Below the pieces are notes generated by a model. That model saw only the letters and a list, made by a program, of their open reading frames with translations. It was not told the origin of the DNA and did no database searches. DNA of 64,000 bases from Ulota crispa (taxonomy: Eukaryota; Streptophyta; Bryopsida; Orthotrichales; Orthotrichaceae), in contig OY987252.1 of assembly GCA_963920765.1 (NCBI GenBank), positions 3,643,966 to 3,707,965 on the forward strand. The letters are read 5' to 3'. Each line of letters begins with the position of its first letter. The first letter of the stretch is position 1. The position numbers and the translations under genes were made by a program. Shown here piece by piece: positions 1 through 11,198 of this stretch.

Positions 1-192
1 GATAACAGGCATTGCAGTGGGAGCATTCTTTGGAGCTTGACTCTGGCAAGGCTTGTTTTGAGCACTCTAGCTGTTGTTGCTCTAGGTATTGCTGTTGTTG
101 CTGCAAAGACTTCAACTTCAAACATTGTTGTTCCCTTCAACAACACCACTGTATCTTCTAAACCAAAGGCACTTGCTCCACAAACACCCTAG
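1..192 (+). CDS. Partial ORF with one hydrophobic segment, open from window edge
   Basis: Frame 1 is open from the first base to a TAG at 190-192, about 63 codons. Residues about 10-37 are hydrophobic and look like one membrane helix (LVLSTLAVVALGIAVVAA), followed by a polar Ser/Thr/Asn/Pro tail ending in APQTP. The order hydrophobic helix, then KTSTSN, then VVPF loosely recalls the first membrane segment of CASP-like (Casparian strip membrane) proteins, but the other three helices are absent and the match is too short to rely on. The start lies outside the window. It could equally be a chance open frame or a broken exon. What is seen is the open frame and the helix; the family is a guess. 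Confidence 0.22.
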   Translation, partial: DNRHCSGSILWSLTLARLVLSTLAVVALGIAVVAAKTSTSNIVVPFNNTTVSSKPKALAPQTP

Positions 193-2668
193 AAATCCCT
201 AGAAAAACATTTTCACAAAAGTCACACAAAAATTCTTCAACCTTGGCCGTGCAATTAGGGCAATGAACAGTATGTTTTCAAATTTTTATATCAATGCAAA
301 GTCCTCAACAAGACCAATCTATCTATACATTGTAGACAAATAAAATTTTACAACATAATCTAGAAAAAAGAAATTTGGTAACATGCAACTCAATAAAAAC
401 AAGGAAAAACTTGGTTTGAAGTAATAGGGTTGCAAAAACCTAAGAGACTTGTTTAGCAATTTAGGACAACATGGCCTTATTGAACTGCATTCATTAGCCT
501 TTCTTATTGGAGGGATTAGCCTGCTTGCCTTCTTGTACAGCCAAGGCAAAGCTTACGAAGCTGACCTCGGCAAAGTCCCGCCATCAAACCAAGATTCCGC
601 CAACTGCGCCGCCACGTCGCCTTGAGTCACCTACTTGCAAAAACCCCCGTGTCCTTGGAAAAGGGCACAACCAAATATTCAAGCATGTAAACCCTAATTT
701 TTTACGCTTGGTATGAAAGTAACCCCTCAAATCCCCAAAATACCGACAAAGCTCACAACTCAAAAGTCTCCTCAAACCCTTCAACAAAAATTGCAACCTA
801 AAAAGGTGAATTTGCACATGGAATTTGGTTGGACACAAGAGGTGCCGCTGAGGAAAGTGAGAGAGTGCATGTGAACAAGGGAAATTGGGAATAATGAAGA
901 TGAAAAAGGAAAGTTTGGTACTAGAGGGAAAAAACAAGTTCCGCACAACTAACCCTAAACCCTAAACCTACTTTGAGTGTTAAGATCTATATAAGTATGT
1001 CCTCACAAAGTCTAGGATTTTGAAAGGATGTATCCAAGTAAGTCATAAAAAATAGTTCTGACAATTAAAGTCTTGAAAGAATGTCAAACTTTTTGATCCA
1101 ATAATCATTGTATTGAAAGAGGTCAATTTTGAGCTAGTTGAGCATGTATACATAAAAGAATTTTAGGGGCTAAACATGAATATTCAACATTTTGTAATTT
1201 GTAGATTTAATTGTAGACTACCAATGTTTATTTTATACGTACCATTTGATTTTCATCTAACCATACTTAGACATATACTACACCTATGAAGAAATTTCAA
1301 ATTTTAGTTTGCATCTTGTCTTACTTCCCAATTTTGTTAGAGATCCATTTTAATCTATTTACAATTAATAAATGTGAGTGATGTACAAAAAAACTATTTC
1401 TTATCGTTGTATAAAAATTTGAGTTTACATTACAAATTGTTTATGTATTTTTGGACTTTCATCAAATGAATTGATTTACATGTATTTAAGTCCATATTTA
1501 ATTAATGAAGTATTGTGTGGATCATACTATTTGTTCACCCACACTTAAATCTATACTTGGACGCGCTTCGTTGCAAGCCTTTCTATTTATGTGATTTTTA
1601 ACCCTCCCTTTTCCTACCTTTCCTCTCCCTCTCCATTTGCTGGGCTAATTGTTCACTTGCATTTGCATCTATACTTGCATGCGCTTTGTTGCATGCATTT
1701 CTTTTTAAGTGATTTTGTACTAACCTTTTCCCTCCCTCTCTGTCTCTTGTATTTGTAAATTTTGAATGAAGTAGAGACACATGATGACATACCCTATTTA
1801 ACAATAGAGAATTACAAATTTGTAGAAGAGATTTCAAAAAAAAATTCCAAAAATTTTTCATGCTCCCTTTGAGTGCTTTTTCATATCCCCTCCATGTTCT
1901 ATAATAGAAATGTGAGGTTAATAAGAAGGCATACAATAACATAATTTACCATGAATTATACTAGTTATTTAATCATGAAAACAACAACCCTAAAGATAAA
2001 TTTCAAAAATTGAACGATGGTCTCAAAACTAAATTACTCCACTATCGCATTTAGATCATTGTAAAGCAAGTTTAGCTTGAATGATTAATGAGTTGCGTTA
2101 ATATTAGGATCCTAAAATGCATAATGGTAATTTGGTGGTTTTGAAATCTTAATTATTTACATTAAATCAATCTACTATGATTTACATATTGCAAATCAAC
2201 AATTTTTTTAATTGGATTTTGCCTTGGATTTGGACACATTCATAAGCATTATCCAGCAACATATTGTTGATGTGTAATCAAAATCTATTGATATAGAATG
2301 ATATGTTAGAACACAAACAAAATAAATGAAGACTAACAATGCTATCATGTCGAAGATCCTTCTAATTATTATTGCTACCAATGCATAATTACTTGCTCAT
2401 GTATGCTCTACAATTCACCAAATATTAAGGTATGTTATCAATTGTTGAACATATGGTCATGTTGATGATCAATTATCTTTAATGAAAATTTTAGGGTGCA
2501 ACAACTTGTATTTTAGCATCATTTTTTATCTAATATAAAATGACACTAAACATTAGAGGTATATGTAAACATAAATCTAAATAGGTACCAGTTATAGCAA
2601 AAACATATAACAATGATGAACATAAAGTTAGGCAATATTTCTTGTGGTACCATTGAACCTAGTAGTAA
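193..2668. other. Stretch without recognisable gene
   Basis: About 500-950 is less AT-rich and open on both strands (minus 584-946, plus 507-716), but neither frame shows a motif I know. At 949-968 there are two and a half CCCTAAA-type telomere-like words, common in plant promoters and introns and too short to be a telomere remnant. From 970 to 2668 the sequence is AT-rich and nothing is seen. The minus ORF at 1598-1942 has no recognisable content. Confidence 0.4.
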
Positions 2669-2962
2669 TGCCCTACAATAGGAGGCTCTAATTTGGAGCA
2701 CCTCCCAAATGTACTTCATTTGTACATGTTTTTTTCATAACCTTGAGGAGGTGCTCCATTTAAGAGCCGATGGCTATTTCACTTCAAAATTTCACAACTA
2801 GTTCCATTAAGTTCTCAAAAGAATGAAATAACTTGGGTTATATGCCAATTCTTCTTGTCTTTTAGGAAAACATTATTGTAAAATATTTCAAGAAGTTTCA
2901 CATATCCAAATAAGAAATTTTGACACTTGGATGCTCCATTTATGAGCCTACTACCTTACAAT
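2669..2962. mobile_element. Small foldback (MITE-like) element
   Basis: A 22-bp arm at 2684-2705 (GGCTCTAATTTGGAGCACCT...) pairs with 2747-2768 in inverted orientation with few mismatches. A third partial copy of the same arm lies at 2929-2948, also inverted relative to the first. The outer flanks (CCCTACAATAGGAGGCTC on the left, the reverse of GAGCCTACTACCTTACAAT on the right) are also imperfectly inverted. This suggests a short non-autonomous element with nested inverted ends. No target duplication is evident, so the boundaries are approximate. Confidence 0.4.
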
Positions 2963-4084
2963 ATTCTCAACGGACGTGATAGCTGGTGAAGATCAAAATA
3001 GAAAAGCCACCTTTACAACTTACCTGGTGCGCTTATCTTATTTGTAATTGCAATAATTTAAAAAGTGTTGTTTCAAAATGATAGAATAGTAAGTCATGTT
3101 CTATATCAATTAGTACACTCAATTATTTGTATTAAATATTTTCCATCAATAATATAACCCATTTGATACTTATTGTTTTATAGTCACATTATTAAAAAAA
3201 TCCAAAGTTTCAATAGAAACCACTCTGGTTTTTTTATGTCAATGAAACATCTTTAACCCTAAATAATTAACAAAATCTTTCTACTTTAATAGAAGACTCT
3301 TCAAAAAAACACCACTATAAATGTAATTAAAACAAACCTATAATTCATGATATAATCAATTACTTGAGAAAGATAATATAAAGAAGAATATGTATTTTAT
3401 TAATAACAAATATTTTTGATTAATAACTTTTATCATTTAAACTGTATTGAGTTTTATTTGACATATTTTCCTCTCCAAAATATACAAATGGGGTTATAAA
3501 AAATATAACGAATGCTTGTTTTACAATGTTTCGTTTAGTTTTTTTGTATAAAAGACATGAGGAGGGCAATATACTTTATTAAGATTAACTCACATTTGCT
3601 ATGTATGACTTTCAGAATGGTTGAATAATTGAAATTGAATTATTTTACCTTAACTTGTACAATACGACTTGTAGGTTTGTTGAAAAAATTTATAAGTTTA
3701 ATTTCTCCCCAAACTAGAGTGCTAAAATGAGACATAAGTATGTTCTCTATTATTAGTAGACTTTGTTCCCTTTTTCTTTCGTATTGCAAATGAGACGAGT
3801 TTTTTTTAATTGAAGCTGGACTTTCAATTTGAAAAGTGCGGCTTCTAACATTTAATATTTCTGCACTTCTAAATTTTTTTGACGAGTAATAAGGAATTAT
3901 CAAAAAATGAGAAAATCGATCAATATGATGGGAGATATATATACAAATGGAATAACATGCGGATGTTGAAAAAAAATTATAAAGATAAACCTAAATTGAG
4001 TTTTGACTACAATTAATTTTTCTGAAAAAATAGTTACATTTGGTTTTGATATTTTATATAGGTTCCCATGGAAGGAAACTATTA
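2963..4084. other. AT-rich stretch, nothing seen
   Basis: Very AT-rich with homopolymer runs. The minus ORF at 3640-3903 has no recognisable motif. No repeat or RNA gene seen. Confidence 0.5.
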
Positions 4085-4190
4085 GTATATGTCAAACATG
4101 AGTTATTACACTTTTCATAACTCAAGTTACAAAATTCAAGTTATGAGCTTTGATAACTAAGGGTTATGAGTGCCCCATGTTAGAGTTACG
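4085..4190 (+). repeat. Left partner of a dispersed inverted repeat
   Basis: Contains TATGTCAAACAT followed by repeated CATAACTC/GTTATGAG words. A related stretch in inverted orientation lies at 9012-9108, sharing the 12-mer and the order of CATAACTC, GGCTT and AACTA blocks. The pair could be the ends of a decayed element of about 5 kb or two independent insertions of a short repeat. Confidence 0.4.
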
Positions 4191-4490
4191 CACTCCCATA
4201 AGCCCTTTAACACACATAGACGTTATGACAAATCATGTGTCCTACTTTATACTTGGGGCCAAATTGAGGGCTGGTCCAAAGTTTTCAAATTTTAACCAAT
4301 AGGATTGCTTGGTTCACCCAAATGTGCCCAAAGGGCTTCATATCATATCTAGGCCAAAACTACCACTAATCCTACGTGGTGTCCTACATGGCACTATTTT
4401 GGCATCAATACTTTGGGCCCAAGTGATGAAATCAAGACAAGGTTTAGGGAGGCTGAATTCCAAACTTGGGCCGGATTGAGCTAGATAATA

Positions 4491-4531
4491 ATGAAAAAAA
4501 AAAAAAAATCCCAATAAATTCAAAAATTGGG

Positions 4532-4556
<25 letters not shown>
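4491..4556 (+). repeat. Two poly(A) tracts
   Basis: Runs of about 15 and about 25 adenines separated by a short AT-rich spacer. The preceding 4200-4490 is less AT-rich and non-coding in appearance. This could be the A-tail of a retroposed sequence, but no matching body or target duplication was recognised. Open frames through it (poly-lysine) are artefacts. Confidence 0.5.
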
Positions 4557-4562
<6 letters not shown>

Positions 4563-5805
4563 CTGAAATTACTTAATACTTTAGAAAACACAATTTATTT
4601 TTTTCCAAAAATGAATTTCATGGAAAAGAAGCACCTTCAAGTGAGAATAAATTGCAAAATTTCAATTTGTTTTTTTGTTTTTACAAATATTTACTATTTT
4701 CTAAAACGAAAAAAAGCAAAGAGCTCTTTTCCTTGGTATCTTTTGTCGCTCTACTTTTGTGCATAACTTTTACTTTTTATTTTTCTAGGTTTGAGTGTTC
4801 ATGAGTATGCTATTTTAAATGCTTTACAAATTATCCATATTTTAATTTATTTAAAAAGAAATATTCCAAAAGCTCACTATACTTTAGTACTAACTACTAA
4901 GGTTGTTTGAGCCAAAATTGAGAAGTATTTCTTGCAACAACCCTATAATAGATATTTCTATGTTTTCACAAGCTTTTCATTAAGTACACATAACATCATG
5001 TTCAAAAGTACAAACTAGGTTGCAATGTACGAGTCAAATAGCAAAATTTGGTCTTTATAAAGAAATGTCTTCTTATCAAAATTTTGGCATATTAAAGGTT
5101 GCATTGAATTTTTTGTAGATTAATATTTTGTCACTTAAGGGCTTGTTTCTTAGCATGACAAATGTGCATATGGATGTTGCCTACATATCCATGCACCCAA
5201 ATCTCAAATATCACCATCATTGCTTTTTGATCAGTCTTCTTCTACAACCATGGTTATTATACAAAACAATTCACCAAAATTTGGCTTTTGGATTTTTAAA
5301 GTTGATTTTTGGTATGCTTGATTGGGATTACTAATAAGAATTTAATATCAATGATGTGAAATTAAAAAATGCCAACTGTATTTTCTAGAATGCTAGATTT
5401 AGTGAGTGCTAAATGTGGCAAAAAGGGGGTAGCAACAATTTTTGTCCAATGACTATATACAAAATTGTACACAGTAGTGAGGATTACAAAAGACTAAACT
5501 ATGAGGCATCAAAATAATTACTAGGATCCAAAAAACCAAGCATACCAACCAAAACATCTCAAAGACAACTCATTCTTAAAAAGACCACCATAAAGAGTTG
5601 AGGTTGAAAATTGAATTCACTTTGAATTTACAAAATCAAAAATCATCATTACAATCTACTGGAACCATAAAAATCCTTCAAGCACTACAAAAATGACAAA
5701 TTCCAAGCCAATACTTATCCACATCATGGTAGACGCTACATTTTTGACTATCAGTGTTAAGAAAGCAAACTACAATCTACACCTTCCCACTTATAAACAA
5801 ATGAC
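4557..5805. other. AT-rich stretch, nothing seen
   Basis: Short AT-rich ORFs only (4527-4766, 5128-5334), none with a motif. A CACTACAAAAA word at 5683 resembles a CACTA terminus but has no inverted partner nearby. Confidence 0.45.
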
Positions 5806-5865
5806 TTGGGAAGGGTTCATAAACAATACGATATGTTGGGAAGGGTTCATAAACAATACGATATG
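5806..5865 (+). repeat. Perfect 2 x 30-bp tandem duplication
   Basis: Two identical 30-bp units (each beginning TTGGGAAGGGTTCATAAACA) lie head to tail at 5806-5835 and 5836-5865. Identity is complete, so the duplication is recent relative to the surrounding decay. Confidence 0.85.
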
Positions 5866-8669
5866 CACAGGATCTTGAACTCACCAATAACACATAGAAT
5901 TGCCAATTGAAACTCGACAAGAGGAGCATCTTGTCTTAAAGTCAACGAAGAGCTCTCCAAAATAGACAAGGGTTGCAAAATGATAAAACCCTACACCTTC
6001 TAAGGGAGGTGTTACTCGGGTAACAGAAGCAAGGTAAAAACCATAAAATGACAGAAAACTGATCGAAGCCTTTGGAATCAAGTTCCTTACGGTAGAATGA
6101 ACTCGAAGCATCTCCGGTACAAACGCCATGGCCATTTCCAAGCATCTATACTAGGACACCTTCTAAAACCAAATTCCAAAGTTGCTTGTACGTGAAATTG
6201 TAGAGGCACAAACGAAGGCAGGAGCCAAGCGGTAAGAGATATCTAAGACTCTATTCTAGCATTGCTAGTAGTTAGCTTCAATGCAAGTGACTTTGTAATC
6301 TGGTTGTATTTCCCCTTCTCCTAAAAAAGGTGAGAGTACTCATGTTTGCAGTACAATCGTCTCTCCAACGTAGCGTAAGGTAGCAACACCTATAACCATT
6401 ACTGTACCCAAAACCATCACCTCTAAAATCTTGGGGAATCTATAGAAATGAATAGATGTAATTATAAGAATGTACAACATGTAAATATGAAACCTCATTG
6501 TTGGTATTAGGTGCAATTGCAATCGGCTATTTAAAAATTCAGAACTTAATCTCACATTATCCAAACAATACAGTCAAAAGTGCAAAGTCATCATTTTCTT
6601 CTTCATAGGACCCTATAATTTACTAGATGTTTATCAATAATCATCATGTTCAAAACCTTTAGTTCGACGGTTATGGGTGCTTGTACCTTAGTTTGAAAGG
6701 ATGACTGTGCAGCCGCGGTGCAAGCATTCAAAGCCACTATTGTGATAAGGCAAGCCCTCCAAATTTGTCTATTACAACAGCACAAGCTCGTTTAGAGATC
6801 CCCATGATAGTCACGAAACTTACAGAACTGCCATTTTGTCCCATGTAAAACAGAGATACATATGTTTACAACAGAAACAAGAGCGTGTCATACAAGATAA
6901 CCTAGTTTCCATGGACTTCAACAAGTTTAAACCTAGATAAGCACAATGTATAGACAATTTCGCTGAGCCAGAAAACCTCAATTAAAAAATGTGCAAACTC
7001 TACCTTTTAAGTGGGGTGCACAGTTTTGCTGCACGAAGTACACTTGTCTTTAGTTCCAGAAAACATGAGTGATGCCTTCAAAGGGGTTTGTTCTGCACAT
7101 ATACATATCACGAGTTCAAACAGGAATGCAAAACTGTATGCAGAATGTCACATACTCATCTTCACACTGAAGAAGCGTCTAGCACGATAGAATGTCACAA
7201 AACTTGTCAGCACAAAGCTTGCTGCTAGCAACTTCTGAGATTAACGTGAAGCAGTCATTGCTACGGTATTATGTCTCCTGGATACATTGAAGAAAACTAG
7301 AAGACAAAGAGTTTGTATCGTACTGATGACATAGAAACCATGGCTAAATTAAAAACACTTTTCCAAAAGACAGATGAGAAGAAATTCACATACCTCCAAC
7401 TTCTCCGCCCTGCTTCTTCAATCCTATTGACCACACAATGTACAACAATGAAAATGCAGAAAATCATAATCCATCAAGTGAGCTTGTTAAAAGTTCAATG
7501 CATCTCAAGATAGCTACACGTGATAATTACACTTTGTACTTTACCAGTCAAGAACGAACCAATAACAACACGAAGTCAAAAAACTAAAGTTCTGGAGCTT
7601 TGTGATCAACGCTCCTGTCAAAACTTCCGATGAGCTTCAGAAGCTGATCTGAAAGTGGCTTCCAGTGAAGAACTCCTTCTAAGGATACAGAATTTGACAG
7701 CTACTGCCGAGAAAAATCAATAGTTTCGTTACTCATGCATGTGGTAATTGCACTAGTTCCAGAAGTGCTGGAGCAGCTGCCAAGGAGTTCGACTCGATCT
7801 CATTTGCTAGGAGCTTCAACAAAGAATCACCGTAAGTCCATGAACCACTACCCCTACTAGACCAGGTTATATTATTTCTACCAAAGGCCGTCTTTCCAAA
7901 CCCTAAATCCCAAAAGGCAGTGACTCAACCACTCCAACGATTCACCCTCCATCGATTTCTCTCCTGAATGAATAAATTCCACTTCCTCGTGCAATCTCCT
8001 TTAACACTAGTACTCTTGTTGCTCACTCTGGCAATGCCTTTTATCTCGAGATAAAAATCCACAGACAGCAAAAGACATCAAGCATGTACACGGCTAAAAA
8101 AAAATCTGTGGAAAAACTAGTTCCAAACAAAAGTTGATATGCAGAAAGTTCAATCTATGGATTGCTAGTACGGTGGCCTATGTAAATTCGTTCTACAAGT
8201 GCAGGAATTGGATAATAGCAATGTGCTTGAGGGTTTTAGCACCATCTCCAACATTGCTGTAGGTTTCTCTAAATAAGAATAAGCGTGTGCAGAGTCGGAG
8301 ATAAAGAAAACATGACAAGATGAACCGCTCCTGAGGCGGGGCTTTCAAAGCAAAGATTACTAAACCCTAAACCTTTTGCAAGTAGATTAGAAGAAAATAA
8401 ACCCTAATGTAGAACCATAACTTATCGTTGTTTCATGTGAGGCCCGCTCAGGTTGAGTTTCACCTTTGTTTGTCAAAAACAATCCATTGCAACAGCGATC
8501 TCCGTAGCCACGGACACCCACAAACACCTGAGATTTGTTCAAGCCGCCTACTTTTGCCTTCTTGTCAACACCCGTCCATGCATTGAAATTCTTCTCCTTC
8601 TCAAACCACTCAAGAATGAACTTGTAGTGTTCCTATTTAAGGGGCACTACGTGTTGTTGGCTGCTTGCC
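5866..8669. other. Coding-like scraps, no gene recognised
   Basis: This stretch is less AT-rich than its surroundings and reads like fragments of an old spliced gene or transposon. On the minus strand, ORFs at 5881-6145, 6340-6564 and 6603-6785 follow one another. The last includes a hydrophobic run ending ACTAAAQS that would suit a signal peptide, and a GT-type donor-like site follows it. On the plus strand, 7630-7720 can be read as a short helical segment (EADLKVASSEELLLRIQNL). A plus ORF at 8453-8740 overlaps the next feature. No domain could be named, and no exon chain could be supported. Confidence 0.25.
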
Positions 8670-8822
8670 ATGAGAGCGGAAGAAAGGGAGGAGATGATGA
8701 GAGAGTTTACGGATTCCAAGAGTTTGGAAGAAGTGAGTGACAGGCTGCGTGTACAACAAATAGAGAGAGCTACTAGAGATAAAGAGGCGAGAGAGAGAAG
8801 GAGCGATTTGAGAGAGGAGTGA
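8670..8822 (+). CDS. Short coiled-coil ORF fragment
   Basis: ATG at 8670 opens 50 codons of highly charged, helix-forming sequence (MRAEEREEMMREFTDSKSLE at the start, many Arg/Glu pairs, heptad-like leucines), ended by TGA. The next 120 bases continue in the same purine-rich, Arg/Glu-rich style in other frames, so the original helix was longer. The GA-rich DNA (8690-8945) means part of the likeness may be compositional. It could be a scrap of a transposon structural protein or of a host coiled-coil protein; no family can be named. Confidence 0.3.
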   Translation: MRAEEREEMMREFTDSKSLEEVSDRLRVQQIERATRDKEARERRSDLREE

Positions 8823-8946
8823 TTTGAGAGAGAAGGAGCAAGCTTAGAGAGAGGTGCGCTGAGCAACAACAAGTGCGACTAGACAGCAAGAAAGCCACTA
8901 GGAGAGAGCGACAACTAGAGAGAGATGTGAGAGAGAAGATAGTAAC

Positions 8947-8978
8947 GTTAGCGACCACCTCTAGAGGTGGTCGCTAAC
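8947..8978. repeat. Perfect 32-bp palindrome
   Basis: GTTAGCGACCACCTCT is followed directly by its exact reverse complement, with no spacer, centred on the CTAG at 8961-8964. It is GC-rich in an AT-rich setting. It is followed by two tandem copies of a 16-mer (TTCTTGGATAAGCCAT, 8980-9011). It may be a cruciform-forming site or the joined ends of two inverted elements. Confidence 0.9.
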
Positions 8979-8979
8979 A

Positions 8980-9011
8980 TTTCTTGGATAAGCCATTCTT
9001 GGATAAGCCAT
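8980..9011 (+). repeat. 2 x 16-bp tandem repeat
   Basis: Two identical copies of TTCTTGGATAAGCCAT directly after the 32-bp palindrome. Confidence 0.85.
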
Positions 9012-9108
9012 ATGGAAGCTCATCACTCAAGTTATGAGTTTCCATAACTCCTAGTTATGGAAGCCCATAAATTCGAGTTATGAGCTATGTTTGACATAGG
9101 TTATTACA
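9012..9108 (-). repeat. Right partner of dispersed inverted repeat
   Basis: Rich in CATAACTC/GAGTTATG words and containing ATGTTTGACATA, the inverse of the 12-mer at 4085-4190. It also contains local self-complementary CATAACTC-GAGTTATG pairs. Confidence 0.4.
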
Positions 9109-9129
9109 TTGATAACATGACTGGCAAGT

Positions 9130-11009
9130 ATACCAAGTTTTATCTTTGATTTTTTAGAAACTTTTATTGAAGGAGGAAAAATTTAAAGACGTGTGTGGAC
9201 ATATAAATTTTCCTTTGTTCCAACATTTTAGAAGAAGTTAAGCATGAATTTCTAGAAAACAATGTAGGGCTGAGCCCAAAAACTTCTTTTAAAATTATAT
9301 TTTTTTAAATACGAATCTGAACTTTGGTTCTTCAAATTTATATATATTTAAGAAGCTTTGGATCATTCAATTTTGATTGATTTGTGAAGAGTTTTAGTTT
9401 GCCCATAGGTAAGGGACTCAATCACCAAATTTTACAAGGGGCAAAAGGAATGGAGGTTTGTAATTTTTTTTGAGCTCTTTGTGAGTTTGTTTTTTGACTT
9501 TTTTTCCTTTCCAAGTTGTAGTTGGTTGAGATTACTTGGTTTTCACCATTTGAGTCAAAGTAATTTAGATTTCTAAATTTCACATATATCCTCTACTTTT
9601 GTGTAGTGTATATGCAAATGTCATGGCCTTACGACATTGCTAGATTTTACAATGATTGATTCACACCTTCAATTCATTTGAAAACTCTCCCACACTTACC
9701 TAATTTGGTTTCTACATGGATTAAAAAAACCTCAACTTTGTGTAGAGAGGTCAAAGGCTTCTGAAATTTTTAACCAGCTAGAAAAAATACTTCAACAATG
9801 TTCTAGATTTTGCAAGTATAACTATATAGCAGTTTACCCTTAAAGCACTAAACAACCTTTTTTGGCAACACAACAATTTTGTGGATCTCTAAACTAATGG
9901 GTTTTTTCAATTTTTTTCTTTGAATTTTTCACACATGATGTGTCTAAAGAGTATGCTTTAAGGTCCAACAAATTTCATAAATTTTGACTTCATAATTCAA
10001 AAATTATTACATAATATGTAGTTTTCTTTGCTTGCGGGTAGAAAAAAAAATTCTCTAAAAACACGTGTTAAACTTCAATTTTTTTTAACCCGTGAGTGCC
10101 TAAGGGGCCAACATATGGCCTCTTGGTTTTGAAAAATGTTCACATCTGACTCTTATCCTCTTCTTAATGGTAAAGTCAAAGAACTTGTACTTTTTCATGT
10201 ACCTCTAGGCATGTGTCTACTACCACTCAAAAAAAATCAAGCTGTTTGATTGTACTTAGGTAATACTTTTATTGGACTAAGTACAAAAGGGTATGAATTT
10301 GAGTGAATATGGCCTGGGCGCTTAGAGGTTAAACTAGTTCCCTAGATTCATGTACACATTTGAGGCTTTAAATCATTCAATTTTGATCAATAAGGTGAAA
10401 ATTATGAGAGATTTTGATTGCCAACAGTTATAGATTCTCTACTAAGTACAAAATAAATTTTGAAGTCCTTTTTTTTACTCGATTTTCAATAATTTGGAAA
10501 TAAATACAAAATGTGGGGATGCAAATTGTTTAACACAACAATATTACCAATTTCCATTTCCATAATTAAGTTCTTAACAATTTAGTGGTTTGGAACATTC
10601 TCTCATTATTTTTACTTACTATTTTCCAATAGGTTATTTTGCTTCAAATGATTTGAAAGTTTTTGAATACATACACAACTTGCTTTGAAAAGTGCATCCA
10701 AACTAAGATTTACAACCAATTTGGAATTTTTTTCATACAAATATGGCCCTGTAAAGTGCAACTATCCATAATTTTCCATCGACAAAAAATGATTGTTTAA
10801 AGATTCAAACGCACATACCTTACAATATACATGGTGGAATTTTCTGAATTTCTTTTCAAAACTTCTAAAACTATTGTATGCCTAATACAAGATCTAACGG
10901 TTATATCTGGCCGAAATGTTTTTATTTCTAGAGTTTGGAAGTTCAAGCAGAAATGGCAATTTTGTAACTTTTTGTTGTGAAAACGTAATGCAAATTTTTT
11001 AGGGGTTAA
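9130..11009 (-). mobile_element. Dispersed repeat R1, copy 1 (reverse of 26620-28475)
   Basis: About 1.9 kb aligns by eye, in reverse orientation, with 26620-28475. Shared stretches include AGCACTAAACA then CTTTTTTGGCAACA, TTTTGACTTCATAATTCAAA, and TCATACAAATATGGCC. The right end reads TTTAGGGGTTAA, matching the TTAACTCCTAAA left end of the other copy. The left end has lost its terminal motif. A separate 248-bp element (10085-10332) is nested inside. No protein is encoded that I recognise, so it is probably a non-autonomous transposon. Superfamily unassigned. Confidence 0.6.
10085..10332. mobile_element. Nested 248-bp element with TTAACC ends
   Basis: Left end TTAACCCGTGAGTGCCTAAG and, in reverse, right end TTAACCTCTAAGCGCCCAGG form inverted termini of about 20 bp. 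It interrupts the homology of R1 copy 1 to its partner, so it inserted later. A clear target duplication is not visible. Belongs with the other TTAACCCCTAA-ended elements of this window. Confidence 0.55.
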
Positions 11010-11198
11010 AGGCTGAACGAGATTTTGGTCATAATTCTTTAAACCCGGCTTAAAGTTGAGGGGCTGATTTGGTCCATTCCTGAACGGTTTTAGGGGTTTA
11101 CTCACATTATTTTATATTTGTACTATTTTGTGGCTGCTCCTGCGGTTGTGTGAATTCCAAGTAAAACTTCAATGATAGGTATCGCCTCGGTATTATTA

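Noticed and set aside
584-946. 120-codon minus ORF as a gene
   Set aside because: No domain, no codon or splice evidence, and the opposite strand is also partly open; left as unassigned.
949-968. Telomeric remnant
   Set aside because: Only two and a half CCCTAAA-type words; such words are scattered through plant promoters and introns.
4527-4766. Poly-lysine ORF
   Set aside because: Translation of a poly(A) tract.
5683-5695. CACTACAAAAATG as the end of a CACTA element
   Set aside because: No inverted partner in the right orientation was found downstream.
5881-6145. Cation/proton exchanger (CHX) N-terminus on the minus strand
   Set aside because: Only a few residues fit; the conserved membrane segments are missing.
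6603-6809. Signal-peptide-like start of a secreted protein on the minus strand
   Set aside because: The hydrophobic run is in a frame without a fitting start and nothing downstream forms a known domain; kept only as a note in the region entry.
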